Part shown: in pieces, positions 1 to 8,681 of the stretch
Position numbering within the stretch: the first letter of the stretch is position 1
Layout of the letters: every line of letters begins with the position of its first letter
NCBI GenBank assembly: GCA_039201605.1
Contig: JBCCRO010000024.1
Location: 25,457 to 89,456 of the forward strand
From: CADEDH01 sp039201605
GTDB lineage: Bacteria; Actinomycetota; Acidimicrobiia; Acidimicrobiales; SZUA-35
Direction of reading: 5' to 3'
Length of the DNA: 64,000 nt
Program-made: the position numbers and the translations under genes
The notes under the pieces: model-generated
The model's database searches: none
Seen by the model: only the letters and a program-made list of their open reading frames with translations
Told to the model about the DNA's origin: nothing

Positions 1-670
1 ACAGCACCCGGGCGCCGACGTCATCTGCCACCGATCGGACGGCGGCGACGTCGTGGTGACGGAGGTTCAGGCTGGCGCCCAGGGTGATGAGGGTGGGCCG
101 CACCGTGGCCGCCAGCCGGGCAAGCGCCTCGACGTCGACGCTGTAGCGGTCGGGGTCGATCGGGGCCTCGTGTATCCGCAGGCCGTAGAGCCCGGCGGCT
201 CCCGGGGTGTGGTGGGTGACATGGCCGCCGATCGAGGCCGGAGGGACGATGATGGCCTCGCCCGGCCGGGTGGTGGCCATGAACGCCATCAGATTGGCCG
301 ACGCCCCCGACGGGACCCGGAACTCGACGAAGGGCGCGTCGAACAGGCGGGCCGCCAGCTGCGCCGTCACCATCTCGATCTGCTCGATCGCCTCCAGACC
401 CATCTCGTACTTGGCCCCCGGGTAGCCGAGCGAGGTGCGGGGGCCGATCCCCGAGGCGAGCACGGCCGCCGCCCGCGGGTTCATCGTGTTGCCGGCCGGG
501 TTGAGGTTCACACAGTCCCGGTCGTGGATCCGGGCGTTGTCGGCGACGAGGTCGTCCAGCCGATCGGCGATCCACTCGGGCTCCGCCGTCGTCACCTCGG
601 CTCCCACCATGTCGAGCAGCTCCTGCGATACCGCCGGGATCCACTCACGCCGCGCCAGTCGTCCAGTCAT
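1..670 (-). CDS. Serine hydroxymethyltransferase-like PLP enzyme (5' part only)
   Basis: The reading frame is open from an ATG at 670 down to the window edge, giving 223 visible residues. Residues with the pattern GYPGAKYEMG followed by EAIEQIE match the conserved SHMT motif (GYPG-x-R/K-Y-x-G ... D/E-x-x-E). An NPAGN segment and PSGASANLMAF match the fold-type-I PLP cofactor-binding region. SHMTs interconvert serine and glycine with tetrahydrofolate in the cytoplasm. The Schiff-base lysine would lie beyond the edge, so the catalytic core cannot be checked. The motifs are looser than in housekeeping GlyA, so a paralogue acting on another beta-hydroxy amino acid is possible. It is divergent from the SDR gene at 774, with about 100 bp between the starts. 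Confidence 0.7.
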   Translation of the reverse strand, partial: MTGRLARREWIPAVSQELLDMVGAEVTTAEPEWIADRLDDLVADNARIHDRDCVNLNPAGNTMNPRAAAVLASGIGPRTSLGYPGAKYEMGLEAIEQIEMVTAQLAARLFDAPFVEFRVPSGASANLMAFMATTRPGEAIIVPPASIGGHVTHHTPGAAGLYGLRIHEAPIDPDRYSVDVEALARLAATVRPTLITLGASLNLRHHDVAAVRSVADDVGARVL

Positions 671-773
671 CGCCCCATCGTGGCACCGGTCGGCGGATTG
701 TCGCCGCCCGGCCCTCCCGCATAGGTTTGGGGCCGGCCCGCAGCCTGGGCCGACAAGGGGGAACGAGAGACCG

Positions 774-1529
774 ATGACTTCGACCGACGGCATGGCCTTG
801 GTGACCGGCGGCGCCGGTGGGATCGGGGCCGCGGTGTGCCGGGAGCTGGCCGCCGCCGGGCGGCGGGTGGCCGTGGCCGATCTGGCCGGACCGGCGGCCG
901 AGGCCGTCGCCGCCGGGCTGGACGGTGAGGGCCACGTCGGGGTCGCCTTCGACGTCGCCGACACCGAGGCGGTGGCCGACGCCTGCGCCGGTATCGAGGC
1001 CGACCACGGCCCGATCGACACGCTGGTCAACGTGGCCGGCTGGGACCGCTTCGTTCCCTTCGTCGAGACGACGCCGGAGTTCTGGGACCGGGTGATCGAC
1101 GTCAACTACCGGGGCACGCTCAACACCGTCCACGCCGTCCTGCCGGGGATGATCGAGCGGGAGCAGGGGCGGATCGTCTCGGTGGCCTCCGACGCCGCCC
1201 GGGTCGGCTCGTCGCTGGAATCGATCTACGCCGGGGCCAAGGGGGCGGTCATCTCGTTCTCCAAGAGCGTGGCCCGAGAGGTGGCCAGGCATCAGATCAC
1301 GGTCAACGTCGTCTGCCCCGGGCCGACCGACACCCCGCTGATCCGGAGTATGGCCGACGATCTGGGCAGCGGCGAGCGGTTCGTCGGCTCCCTGACCCGG
1401 GCCATCCCCATGCGACGCCTCGCCACCCCCGAAGACGTCGCTCCGGCCATCGCCTTCCTCACCACCGACGGGGCCCGGTTCATCACCGGCCAGACCCTGT
1501 CGGTGAGCGGCGGCCTCACCATGCCCTGA
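774..1529 (+). CDS. SDR oxidoreductase, similar to 2-hydroxycyclohexanecarboxyl-CoA dehydrogenase
   Basis: A classical short-chain dehydrogenase of 251 residues. The dinucleotide motif TGGAGGIG is at residues 11-18, the NVAG motif at 86-89, and the catalytic Ser139, Tyr152 and Lys156 are all present. The NVAG motif is followed by WDRF-PF, a signature I associate with the BadH branch (2-hydroxycyclohexanecarboxyl-CoA dehydrogenase) and related hydroxyacyl-CoA dehydrogenases. It probably oxidises a hydroxyacyl-CoA or cyclic alcohol with NAD(P). The start chosen is the ATG at 774; the frame is open further upstream, but that stretch lies opposite the SHMT-like gene and does not look like SDR sequence. 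The exact substrate is inference. Confidence 0.85.
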   Translation: MTSTDGMALVTGGAGGIGAAVCRELAAAGRRVAVADLAGPAAEAVAAGLDGEGHVGVAFDVADTEAVADACAGIEADHGPIDTLVNVAGWDRFVPFVETTPEFWDRVIDVNYRGTLNTVHAVLPGMIEREQGRIVSVASDAARVGSSLESIYAGAKGAVISFSKSVAREVARHQITVNVVCPGPTDTPLIRSMADDLGSGERFVGSLTRAIPMRRLATPEDVAPAIAFLTTDGARFITGQTLSVSGGLTMP

Positions 1530-1630
1530 TCCCTCGAACGCCCACGCGCAGGCGGCCGACTCCGCCGGGCCAACCGCCCGGCCGACCCACCCGTCGCCCG
1601 ACGTCGACCTCAACCCCACTGGAGGACCCC

Positions 1631-2662
1631 ATGCACTTCGACCTGATGATCGGCCCCAGCCGGTGGTCCGACGCCGCCGACCTGGCCCGGACCGTCGAGG
1701 CCGCCGGCTTCGACGGGATGCTGTTCACCGAGACCGGCCAGACGCCGTGGATGAGCATCGCCGCCGCCGCCACCGCCGCTCCCACCCTCACCTACTCCAC
1801 CGGCATCGCCGTGGCGTTTCCGATCAGCCCGATGGTCGCCGCCAGCATCGCCTGGGAGTTGGCCGACAACACCGGCGGTCGCTTCCGGCTGGGGCTCGGC
1901 AGCCAGGTCAAGGCCCACATCGAGCGTCGCTACGGCATGGCCTTCGATCCGGCGGGCCCCCGCATGCGCGACTACCTGGAGGCGGTGCAGGCCTGTCTCG
2001 CCGCGTTCCGGGGCGAGGGCAGGCTGGCGCATGACGGGCCCTACTACCAGCTGTCGCTGCTGCCCAAGCAGTGGGCGCCCTCACCCCACGAGCACGGCGA
2101 CATCAAGGTCGACGTCTCGGCCGTCGGTCCGTACATGACGAAGATGGCGGGTGCCGTGGCCGACGGCATCCACGTCCACCCCCTGCACTCCGCCCACTAC
2201 CTTCAGCATCGGCTGCAGCCCGCCGTCGCCGCCGGGGCGGCCGAGGCCGGTCGGGATCCGTCGGCCGTCGACCTGCTGATCCCGGCCTTCATCGTGCCCG
2301 GTGACACCCCCGAGGAGCGGGCTCCGCTCGAGCAGCGGGCTCGCTCGCAGATCGGGTTCTACGGCTCGACGAAGAACTACGCCTTCCAGTTCGACGACCT
2401 CGGCTTCGAGGGCACCTCGGCCCGACTCAACGAGTGCATCAAGGCGGGCGACATGGCGGGCCTCGCCGGCACCATCACCGATGAGATGCTCGACGCCTTC
2501 GCCATCATCGGTCCCTGGGACGAGATCGCCGATCGCGTCATCGACCGCTATCGGGGGATGGCGGCCCGGGTGATCTCCTACCTGACCCAGGAGGACCTGG
2601 CCCGCAACCCGGACAACGTCGGCCGCTGGGGTGAGATCGCCCGCACGGTGAGCGCCGCCTAG
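1631..2662 (+). CDS. F420-dependent LLM-class oxidoreductase
   Basis: A 343-residue luciferase-like (LLM) TIM-barrel protein. It opens with a beta strand of MHFDLMI type, followed by EAAGFDGMLFTET. An FRLGLGSQ segment (around residues 79-86) and a following KAHIERR are typical of F420-dependent LLM enzymes that use the deazaflavin rather than FMN. Such enzymes oxidise or reduce small substrates by hydride transfer with F420 in actinobacteria. The start is supported by a GGAGGA-type ribosome binding site just upstream of the ATG. It follows the SDR in the same direction with a gap of about 100 bp, so a shared catabolic role is plausible. The substrate is unknown. Confidence 0.85.
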   Translation: MHFDLMIGPSRWSDAADLARTVEAAGFDGMLFTETGQTPWMSIAAAATAAPTLTYSTGIAVAFPISPMVAASIAWELADNTGGRFRLGLGSQVKAHIERRYGMAFDPAGPRMRDYLEAVQACLAAFRGEGRLAHDGPYYQLSLLPKQWAPSPHEHGDIKVDVSAVGPYMTKMAGAVADGIHVHPLHSAHYLQHRLQPAVAAGAAEAGRDPSAVDLLIPAFIVPGDTPEERAPLEQRARSQIGFYGSTKNYAFQFDDLGFEGTSARLNECIKAGDMAGLAGTITDEMLDAFAIIGPWDEIADRVIDRYRGMAARVISYLTQEDLARNPDNVGRWGEIARTVSAA

Positions 2663-2804
2663 AACCACCCCGCGGCGGCGAAGCCTGCGGCCCCGGCCAC
2701 CTGCCGGTGCCTCGATCCCCTGGCTCGGGATCAGGGTCCGCTCAGGGTGCTTTCCGGGTGCCTCCCGATACCGGCCCGGACCGGGCCGTGATCAGGTGGG
2801 CATC

Positions 2805-4058
2805 ATGGTTGCTTCCGATACCGCTCCCCCCGTCAACGTCGAACGGTCGACCGGCCGACCGGCCCAGCTCGCCCAACCGGTCGCCGGCTCGGCCCGGATC
2901 GAGGCCATCGACATCGTCCGCGGCTTCGCCCTCTTCGGCGTGCTCATGCTCAACATGCTCGACTTCGCCGGTCCGACCGTCTCCTTCGACCCGTGGACGG
3001 TGTCGACCGGCTGGCTCGACAAGGCGGTCGAGCTCGGGATCCGGGTGTTCGGCGAGGCGGCGTTCTACAGCACGTTCTCGTTCCTGTTCGGCCTGGGGTT
3101 CGCCCTCCAGTTCGAACGGGCCCTGGCCCGGGGGGAGCGGTTCCGACGGCGGTTCGCCGTGCGTGTCACCGTCCTCCTCGGATTCGGCCTGATCCACGCC
3201 TACCTGATCTGGAGCGGCGACATCCTGGTGCAGTATTCGATCACCGGGTTCTTCCTGCTGCTCTTCGCCAAGGTCCGGCCGACCGTCGCCCTGCGTTGGG
3301 CCGCCGGCTTCGCCCTGTTCACCATCGCCCTGATGAGCGCCTTGGTGGTGGTCGGCGCCTTCGAGGGCGACCCGGGGACGCCCGCCGCCATCGCCGAGGA
3401 CATCGACTACATCCGCTCGGCCGACTTCGGCACACTCGCCGCCGACCGGAGCGGCGACATCGTGGGCGACCTGATCTTCTCGCTGATGGGTGTGCCGTGG
3501 TTCCTGAGCCTCTTCCTGGTCGGTCTGTGGGCGGTGCGCAGCGGGAAGCTGGCCAACTGGCGCAACGAGCGGACCTTCCTCATCGCCGTGCTGAAGGTTG
3601 CGCTGCCGATCGCGGTGGTGGCCAAGGGTCTCCTCGCCTTCTTCATCGTCGCCGGCGAGACCGACCTGGCGGCCACGTGGGGCATCATCCTGTCGACCTT
3701 CATCGGTGGACCGGCCTTCGGCGCCGTCTACGTGTGCCTGGTGCTCCTGGCCCTCCAGCGGGCCGGCGACGGCCGCTCCGTGCTGCGCCACCTGGCGCCG
3801 GTGGGACGGATGGCGCTGACCAACTACCTGATGCAGTCGGTGGTGGCGGTCCTGTTCTTCTACGGCTGGGGCCTGGGCAACTACGGCCGCTTCGGGGTGG
3901 CGACCGCCTTCCTCTTCACCCTCGGCCTCTTCGCCTTCCAGATGGTGGTCAGCCGACTGTGGCTGGCCCGGTTCCCCTACGGTCCGATGGAGTGGGTGTG
4001 GCGGACCCTCACCTATCGGGCTCGCCTCACCGGCGACCGCGCCGCCGTGCGGGCCTGA
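2805..4058 (+). CDS. DUF418 family membrane protein (YeiB-like)
   Basis: About 417 residues with many hydrophobic segments. The N-terminal signature RIEAIDIVRGFALFGVL followed by NM is characteristic of DUF418/YeiB proteins, which are related to membrane acyltransferases. A C-terminal DUF418 region includes LAPVGRMALTNYLMQS. The function of the family is not established; a role in transport or acylation of a small molecule at the inner membrane has been suggested. The ATG at 2805 is preferred because AGGTGGG sits four to ten bases upstream. A GTG at 2796 is the alternative and adds three residues. Confidence 0.85.
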   Translation: MVASDTAPPVNVERSTGRPAQLAQPVAGSARIEAIDIVRGFALFGVLMLNMLDFAGPTVSFDPWTVSTGWLDKAVELGIRVFGEAAFYSTFSFLFGLGFALQFERALARGERFRRRFAVRVTVLLGFGLIHAYLIWSGDILVQYSITGFFLLLFAKVRPTVALRWAAGFALFTIALMSALVVVGAFEGDPGTPAAIAEDIDYIRSADFGTLAADRSGDIVGDLIFSLMGVPWFLSLFLVGLWAVRSGKLANWRNERTFLIAVLKVALPIAVVAKGLLAFFIVAGETDLAATWGIILSTFIGGPAFGAVYVCLVLLALQRAGDGRSVLRHLAPVGRMALTNYLMQSVVAVLFFYGWGLGNYGRFGVATAFLFTLGLFAFQMVVSRLWLARFPYGPMEWVWRTLTYRARLTGDRAAVRA

Positions 4059-4135
4059 GCGCCGACCCGGGCCGGTACCGCTCCCGGCGGAGGGGCCGCC
4101 CGGGAGCCGACCCGAGGCCGGCGGGTCGGTGTTGG

Positions 4136-4720
4136 TCAGTTGCTGACGTCGACCCGCTCGAGGGCACCGATGTCGCCGGAGCGGATGGCGGCCGCCAGGT
4201 CGTCCCGCATCCGGCGGATCCGCCGCATACCGGGTCCGGTGAACCGCCACCTCGACGGTTCGGGGCCGACGACGGTGCACGTCCAGTGGCGGCGGACCAC
4301 CCGTGACCAGGTCACCACCACGGCCAGGATGATGGCGGCGACGATCAGCTCGATCACGAACAGCACGGCGAAGACGAGCACCACGGCCAGGATGAACGGG
4401 ACGAAGAGGAGGATCCCCTCCTCGAACCGATCGAGCATCCGGTCCGGATGGAGCCAGTCATCCCTGCTCCGTCCGGGCGGCTCGTCCTCTCCGGGGTTGC
4501 CGGACCGGAACAGGCGGGTCGACACCGGGGTGTGCAGGCGGAGATTGGCCACCGTCAGGATGTACCGCTCCCCGGACGGGGTGTCGGCCACGACCGTCCG
4601 GTCGAGGCCCCACAGGTGCCACCGGGCGGTCAACCAGATCGCATAGGTCACCCACGCCAACGCCGTGCCCACCCCCACGGACACCACATTAAGGATCAGC
4701 TCGCCGATCAGATCGCCCAC
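4136..4720 (-). CDS. Hypothetical membrane protein
   Basis: 194 residues from a GTG at 4720. A hydrophobic segment at the N-terminus (GELILNVVSVGVGTALAWV) is followed by a soluble stretch. A second, very hydrophobic block of about 35 residues (LLFVPFILAVVLVFAVLFV onwards) could span the membrane once or twice. The C-terminus is basic and soluble. I do not recognise a family. It lies immediately downstream of the DUF4386 gene on the same strand (48 bp gap), so the two are probably co-transcribed. The start is uncertain because the frame continues upstream without a clear ribosome binding site. Confidence 0.55.
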   Translation of the reverse strand: MGDLIGELILNVVSVGVGTALAWVTYAIWLTARWHLWGLDRTVVADTPSGERYILTVANLRLHTPVSTRLFRSGNPGEDEPPGRSRDDWLHPDRMLDRFEEGILLFVPFILAVVLVFAVLFVIELIVAAIILAVVVTWSRVVRRHWTCTVVGPEPSRWRFTGPGMRRIRRMRDDLAAAIRSGDIGALERVDVSN

Positions 4721-4767
4721 TGCTCCACCCTGCCACGGATGATGGAGCCGGTGCGATCGGCTCGGCG

Positions 4768-5646
4768 CTAGCGGAGGTGGGCGACCCGGACGACGGTGGC
4801 GTGAACGACGAGACCGATCGAGCAGCCGACGACGACCCAACTCGACCACCAGGCGTCCCAGTCGGCCACCGCGCCTGCGGAGAGGTTGACGGCGAGATTG
4901 ACCACGACGCAGATGGCGACCGCCGCCATCGAGATGGCGAGGTGGACTCCGAAGGCGGCGATCTGCTCGTCGTGGGCCGGGGTGTCGAGCCCGCCGCCCT
5001 CGCCATCGGGGGCGCAGCCCGCCGTGTCGCCGTCGGCGGGGTGGACGCCGCGGCGCCGGAAGCCCTGGCCCAGCAACAGCACTCCCAGGGTGAGCTCGAA
5101 GAGCCCCCCGACCGCGGCGAAGAACACGACCACCGGCCAGCCGGACACCAACTCGAGGACGGCCCCGATGGCGAGCGCGACGTAGCCGACCACGCCCCAA
5201 TGGGCGAGCCAGGTCGGCAACCACCGGTTCTCCTCGAGCGCTCGGCAGAACGGCACGCTGCCGATCCCGAGCACGGCCATCGCCAGCAGGTAGCCGGTGA
5301 CGTCGGCATCGGCGACATCGAGGCCGACGAGGAGGGCGGCGCCCCCGCCGAGCAGGAGGCCCTCCAGCACCCGAGCGGCAAGGTAACCAGCGGCCACGGC
5401 CGGCTGCACCGCCCGCAGCAGTCGGAACCCGATCAGGCCGATGGCGGCGACCGCCAGCGAGTTGAGCAGGACGAGGGACAGACCGAGCGGGCGATCGAGC
5501 AGAGCGCTCCCCACGCCGTAGAGGGGGAATGCGGCGAGCACGAGCGCCCCGAACAGTCGGCCCTCCCGCCGGGTGCCCCGGTCAACCGGCCCGGTCCGGG
5601 GTGAGTCGCCCGGCGGCTCGGCGATGGTGTCGATGGTCGTGGTCAT
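4768..5646 (-). CDS. DUF4386 family integral membrane protein
   Basis: 292 residues from an ATG at 5646. At least six hydrophobic segments are visible. The pattern LLAMAVLGIGSVPFCRAL followed by LPTWLAHWGVVGY matches the DUF4386 signature, in which a membrane segment precedes a P-x-W-L-x-x-W-G loop. The molecular function is unknown. The gene is divergent from the ABC exporter at 5790. The roughly 140 bp between the two starts holds two copies of a 13-bp palindrome, so one regulator probably controls both. A longer reading starting farther upstream would run through those palindromes and is unlikely. Confidence 0.75.
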   Translation of the reverse strand: MTTTIDTIAEPPGDSPRTGPVDRGTRREGRLFGALVLAAFPLYGVGSALLDRPLGLSLVLLNSLAVAAIGLIGFRLLRAVQPAVAAGYLAARVLEGLLLGGGAALLVGLDVADADVTGYLLAMAVLGIGSVPFCRALEENRWLPTWLAHWGVVGYVALAIGAVLELVSGWPVVVFFAAVGGLFELTLGVLLLGQGFRRRGVHPADGDTAGCAPDGEGGGLDTPAHDEQIAAFGVHLAISMAAVAICVVVNLAVNLSAGAVADWDAWWSSWVVVGCSIGLVVHATVVRVAHLR

Positions 5647-5664
5647 GATCTCCCTGCTCCTTTT

Positions 5665-5677
5665 CGTACTTAGTACT
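5665..5677. promoter_or_regulatory. Palindromic operator copy 1
   Basis: The sequence is cgtact-t-agtact, with five-base arms (gtact/agtac) around a single T. Its centre at 5671 is 33 bp from that of the second copy, about three helical turns. It lies 18 bp upstream of the DUF4386 start. This size and symmetry are typical of TetR or PadR operators. Confidence 0.6.
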
Positions 5678-5697
5678 GCCTGATGACCAACCATAGT

Positions 5698-5710
5698 CGT
5701 ACTAAGTACG
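5698..5710. promoter_or_regulatory. Palindromic operator copy 2
   Basis: The sequence is cgtact-a-agtacg, a perfect palindrome with six-base arms. It shares its core with the copy at 5665-5677 and lies about 80 bp upstream of the ABC ATPase start. No TetR-type gene is adjacent; the WYL regulator at 7659 or a distant TetR protein could be the ligand. Confidence 0.6.
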
Positions 5711-5789
5711 ATTCTCAACAGGCCAACTCACGACTGGACCAAATGGAAGGTCGAGAGGGTCTGCAATGCGGCCATGATCTGTCCGCAAT

Positions 5790-6839
5790 ATGATCGAGAG
5801 TGGTCGCATGCTCACAGACATCCCCATACACGACGTCCAACCCGCACCGGTCGGTGAGACCGCCATCACCGCTTGCGGACTGACCCGCCGCTTCGGCGAC
5901 AACGAGGCCGTCGCCGGCCTCGATCTGTCGATCCGACAGGGCGAGATCTACGGTCTGCTCGGCCCGAACGGCGCCGGCAAGTCCACGACGGTCCGCATGT
6001 TCTGCACCCTGCTCCGCCCCACCGGCGGGTGGGCCACCGTGGCCGGTCACGACGTGGCCGACGAACCCGACGCCGTTCGGCTGCGAATCGGGGCCGCTCT
6101 CCAGGAAGCGGCACTCGACCCGAAGCAGACCGGCGACCAACTGCTGCGGCTGCAGGGCCGGCTGTACGGGCTCCGGCCCGATGAAGTCGATCGGCGGGTG
6201 GCCGAACTCACGTCGATGATCGACCTGGGCGAGGCCATCGACCGCCCGATCGACACCTACTCCGGCGGCATGAAGCGTCGCCTCGACCTGGCGGCGGCGC
6301 TGGTCCATCGCCCCGAGGTGTTGTTCCTCGACGAGCCGACAACCGGGCTCGATCCCCTCAGCCGCAGCCGGGTGTGGGATGAGGTCCGACTGCTCAACGA
6401 GCGGCTGGGCATGACGATCCTGCTCACCACCCAGTACCTGGAGGAGGCCGACTCGCTGGCTCACCGGGTCGGCATCATCGACGGCGGCCGACTGGTGGCC
6501 GAGGGCCGGCCCGCCGAGCTGAAGCGCCAGGTCGGCGACGACCTGATCGTGGCCGGGATCGATGGAGACCCGGCGGTGGCGGCCGCGGCCGTCGTCACCC
6601 TCGACCGGGTACGGGTGGTCGATGCCGGCGAAGACACCCTCGTCGTGGCGACGGGCGACGGTGCCGCCACCGTCGGCCCGATCGCCGTGGCCCTGGCCGA
6701 GGCCGCCGTCCCGGTGCGCGACCTCACCCTGCGCACCCCAACCCTCGACGACGTGTTCCTCGAAATCACCGGCAATCGACTCCGGAGCGACGCCCGGCCC
6801 GATGTCCCCGCCGACGAGCGGAGCGAGGTGCAGCGATGA
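5790..6839 (+). CDS. ABC-2 type exporter ATP-binding protein (DrrA-like)
   Basis: 349 residues. Walker A GPNGAGKST is at about residues 58-66, the signature YSGGMKRRLDLA near 155, and Walker B VLFLDEPTTGLDP near 170. The DrrA-type C-terminal extension ends in LRTPTLDDVFLEITG. DrrA-like ATPases energise export of hydrophobic drugs or lipids through an ABC-2 permease, here the overlapping gene at 6836. An internal ATG at 5808 is an equally possible start, because homologues begin near the ITACGLTRRF segment. The downstream WYL protein is probably the local regulator. Confidence 0.92.
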   Translation: MIESGRMLTDIPIHDVQPAPVGETAITACGLTRRFGDNEAVAGLDLSIRQGEIYGLLGPNGAGKSTTVRMFCTLLRPTGGWATVAGHDVADEPDAVRLRIGAALQEAALDPKQTGDQLLRLQGRLYGLRPDEVDRRVAELTSMIDLGEAIDRPIDTYSGGMKRRLDLAAALVHRPEVLFLDEPTTGLDPLSRSRVWDEVRLLNERLGMTILLTTQYLEEADSLAHRVGIIDGGRLVAEGRPAELKRQVGDDLIVAGIDGDPAVAAAAVVTLDRVRVVDAGEDTLVVATGDGAATVGPIAVALAEAAVPVRDLTLRTPTLDDVFLEITGNRLRSDARPDVPADERSEVQR

Positions 6840-7657
6840 CCACCATCACCACCACCCCCTCCCCCGCCGACTCCGGCGCCATCGTCAGGGCTCGGCCCAC
6901 CGGCTTCCGGCACAACGTGATCACCATCGCCGGCCGGGCTCTGCGGGCCGTGCCCGGCGACCTCGAAGCCGTCATCCCCCCGGTCCTGATCGCCATCTTC
7001 TTCTTCCTGGTGAACATCGCCACCCTCGAAGGGCTGACCGAGGGGCAGATAGCAGGCTTCGACTACACGGCGTTCCAGATGCCGACGGCCATCCTCCTCG
7101 GGGTGACCGGCGTGTCCCGGGCACCCTCGCTCGTGCTCGACGTCCAGAACGGGTACCTCGACCGACTCCTGATGACCCCGATGCGACGCGTCGCCATCCT
7201 GCTCGGTCACCTGGTGGCCGATATGGCCATCGCCGTCGGCCTGGCGGTACCGATCCTGGTCCTCGGACTGGTGTTGGGGACCGGCTTCGAGACCGGGGTG
7301 CTCGGGGCGCTGGTCTTTCTGCTCCTGTCCGCCCTGTGGAGCCTGGCCTTCGCCGGCTTCGGCTACGCGGTGGCGCTGAAGACCGGCAACCCGGCCGCCG
7401 TGCAGTCGATGTTCCTGCTGTTCTTTCCCTTCCTGTTCCTGACCACGTCGTACGTGCCCCGGGGCCAGTTGTCCGGCTGGCTCGACGTCGTGGCGTCGTT
7501 CAACCCGGTCACCTACATCCTCGAGGGGCTACGGGCCCTGGCCATCGACGGGTGGACGATCGACGTGGTGTGGGCCGTGCTCGCCATCGCCGGCGTCGGT
7601 GCGCTCAGCATGTGGCTGTGTCTCGCCGCCCTTCGCAGCCGGGTGGCCGCCGACTGA
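6836..7657 (+). CDS. ABC-2 type exporter permease (DrrB-like)
   Basis: 273 residues. It starts within the stop codon of the ATPase gene (ATGA overlap), which implies translational coupling. About six transmembrane segments are visible, for example VIPPVLIAIFFFLVNIA, and LLFFPFLFLTTSYVPRG near the C-terminus. The latter is a conserved pattern in daunorubicin-type and related ABC-2 permeases. It forms the membrane channel for the DrrA-like ATPase. The exported substrate cannot be told from sequence. Confidence 0.9.
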   Translation: MTTITTTPSPADSGAIVRARPTGFRHNVITIAGRALRAVPGDLEAVIPPVLIAIFFFLVNIATLEGLTEGQIAGFDYTAFQMPTAILLGVTGVSRAPSLVLDVQNGYLDRLLMTPMRRVAILLGHLVADMAIAVGLAVPILVLGLVLGTGFETGVLGALVFLLLSALWSLAFAGFGYAVALKTGNPAAVQSMFLLFFPFLFLTTSYVPRGQLSGWLDVVASFNPVTYILEGLRALAIDGWTIDVVWAVLAIAGVGALSMWLCLAALRSRVAAD

Positions 7658-7658
7658 C

Positions 7659-8642
7659 ATGAGCGACCCGACCGCCCGTGCGCTGACGCTGCTGTCGCTA
7701 CTCCAGACCCACCGACACTGGTCGGGGGCGGAGCTGGCCGACCGGCTCGGCGTCAGCGCCCGGACGGTCAGGCGTGACGTCGATCGACTGCGGGAGTTGG
7801 GCTACCCGGTCGAGGCGATGCCGGGCGTCGACGGCGGCTACCAGCTCGCCGCCGGCGCCCATCTGCCGCCCCTCGTCGTCGACGACGACGAGGCGGTGGC
7901 GTTGGCCATCGGCCTCCGGGCGGCGGCCGGGGCCTCGATCGAGGACATCGGCGACACCACCCTCCGGGTTATGGCCAAGCTCGAACAGATCCTCCCCGAC
8001 CACGTCCGTCGACGTATCGACGCCGTCAACGCCAACGTCGAGTCGCTCCGCTGGGCCCCGACCACCGTCGTGCCACCGGCCAGCCTCGGGTTGCTGGCGC
8101 AGGCCTGTCGGGATCGGGAGGAGGTGCGGTTCGAGTACACCCGCAACGACGGCGAGATATCCTCCCGCCTGGTCCAACCGCTCCAGCTCGTCTCGGTCGG
8201 CCAGCGGTGGTATCTGGTGGCCTGGGACGTGCGGCGGGAGGACTGGCGGACGTTCCGGATCGACCGGATGGAGGAGCCTCGGCTCGGCGGCGTGCGGTTC
8301 GAGCCCAAGGAGCTGCCGAGCGACTCCCCCGCCGAGTACGTGGCCGCCGGGCTACGGCAGGCCTTCGCCGTCCACGAGGCCACCATCGATCTCACCGGCC
8401 CCGAGGACGGCTTCGCCGCCATGCGCCACTGGTACGGGGCCGAGGTCACCGAGGTGGCCGACGGCCGTCGGCGCCTGTGGCTGCGATCGGAGTCGCTCGA
8501 CTGGCTGGCGGGCATGGTCGCCATCTTCGCCACGCTGTTCGACGTCACCATCGTCGGCGCCCCGGCCGAGGCGGTCGCCATGTTGCGTCACGGCGCCCGC
8601 CGCCTCGACGTTGCGGTGGCCGACGATCGGGCGGAGCCGTAG
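7659..8642 (+). CDS. WYL-domain HTH transcriptional regulator
   Basis: 327 residues. The N-terminal helix-turn-helix has the HTH_11/DeoR-like pattern WSGAELADRLGVSARTVRRD (about residues 22-41) followed by VDRLRELGYPVEA. A WYL domain follows from about residue 145 and contains RWYLVAWDV. WYL proteins sense ligands, often nucleic acid or small molecules, and act as repressors or activators. The ATG lies one base after the permease stop, so it is the third gene of the exporter operon and probably regulates it. Confidence 0.9.
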   Translation: MSDPTARALTLLSLLQTHRHWSGAELADRLGVSARTVRRDVDRLRELGYPVEAMPGVDGGYQLAAGAHLPPLVVDDDEAVALAIGLRAAAGASIEDIGDTTLRVMAKLEQILPDHVRRRIDAVNANVESLRWAPTTVVPPASLGLLAQACRDREEVRFEYTRNDGEISSRLVQPLQLVSVGQRWYLVAWDVRREDWRTFRIDRMEEPRLGGVRFEPKELPSDSPAEYVAAGLRQAFAVHEATIDLTGPEDGFAAMRHWYGAEVTEVADGRRRLWLRSESLDWLAGMVAIFATLFDVTIVGAPAEAVAMLRHGARRLDVAVADDRAEP

Positions 8643-8681
8643 GGAACGGGTCGAAGAGCCGTAGTCTCAGCCCCCCGTCGG

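Noticed and set aside
2742..4280. A 512-codon minus-strand frame opposite the DUF418 gene
   Set aside because: Glu/His/Gly-rich translation with no domain; the plus-strand DUF418 protein explains the region.
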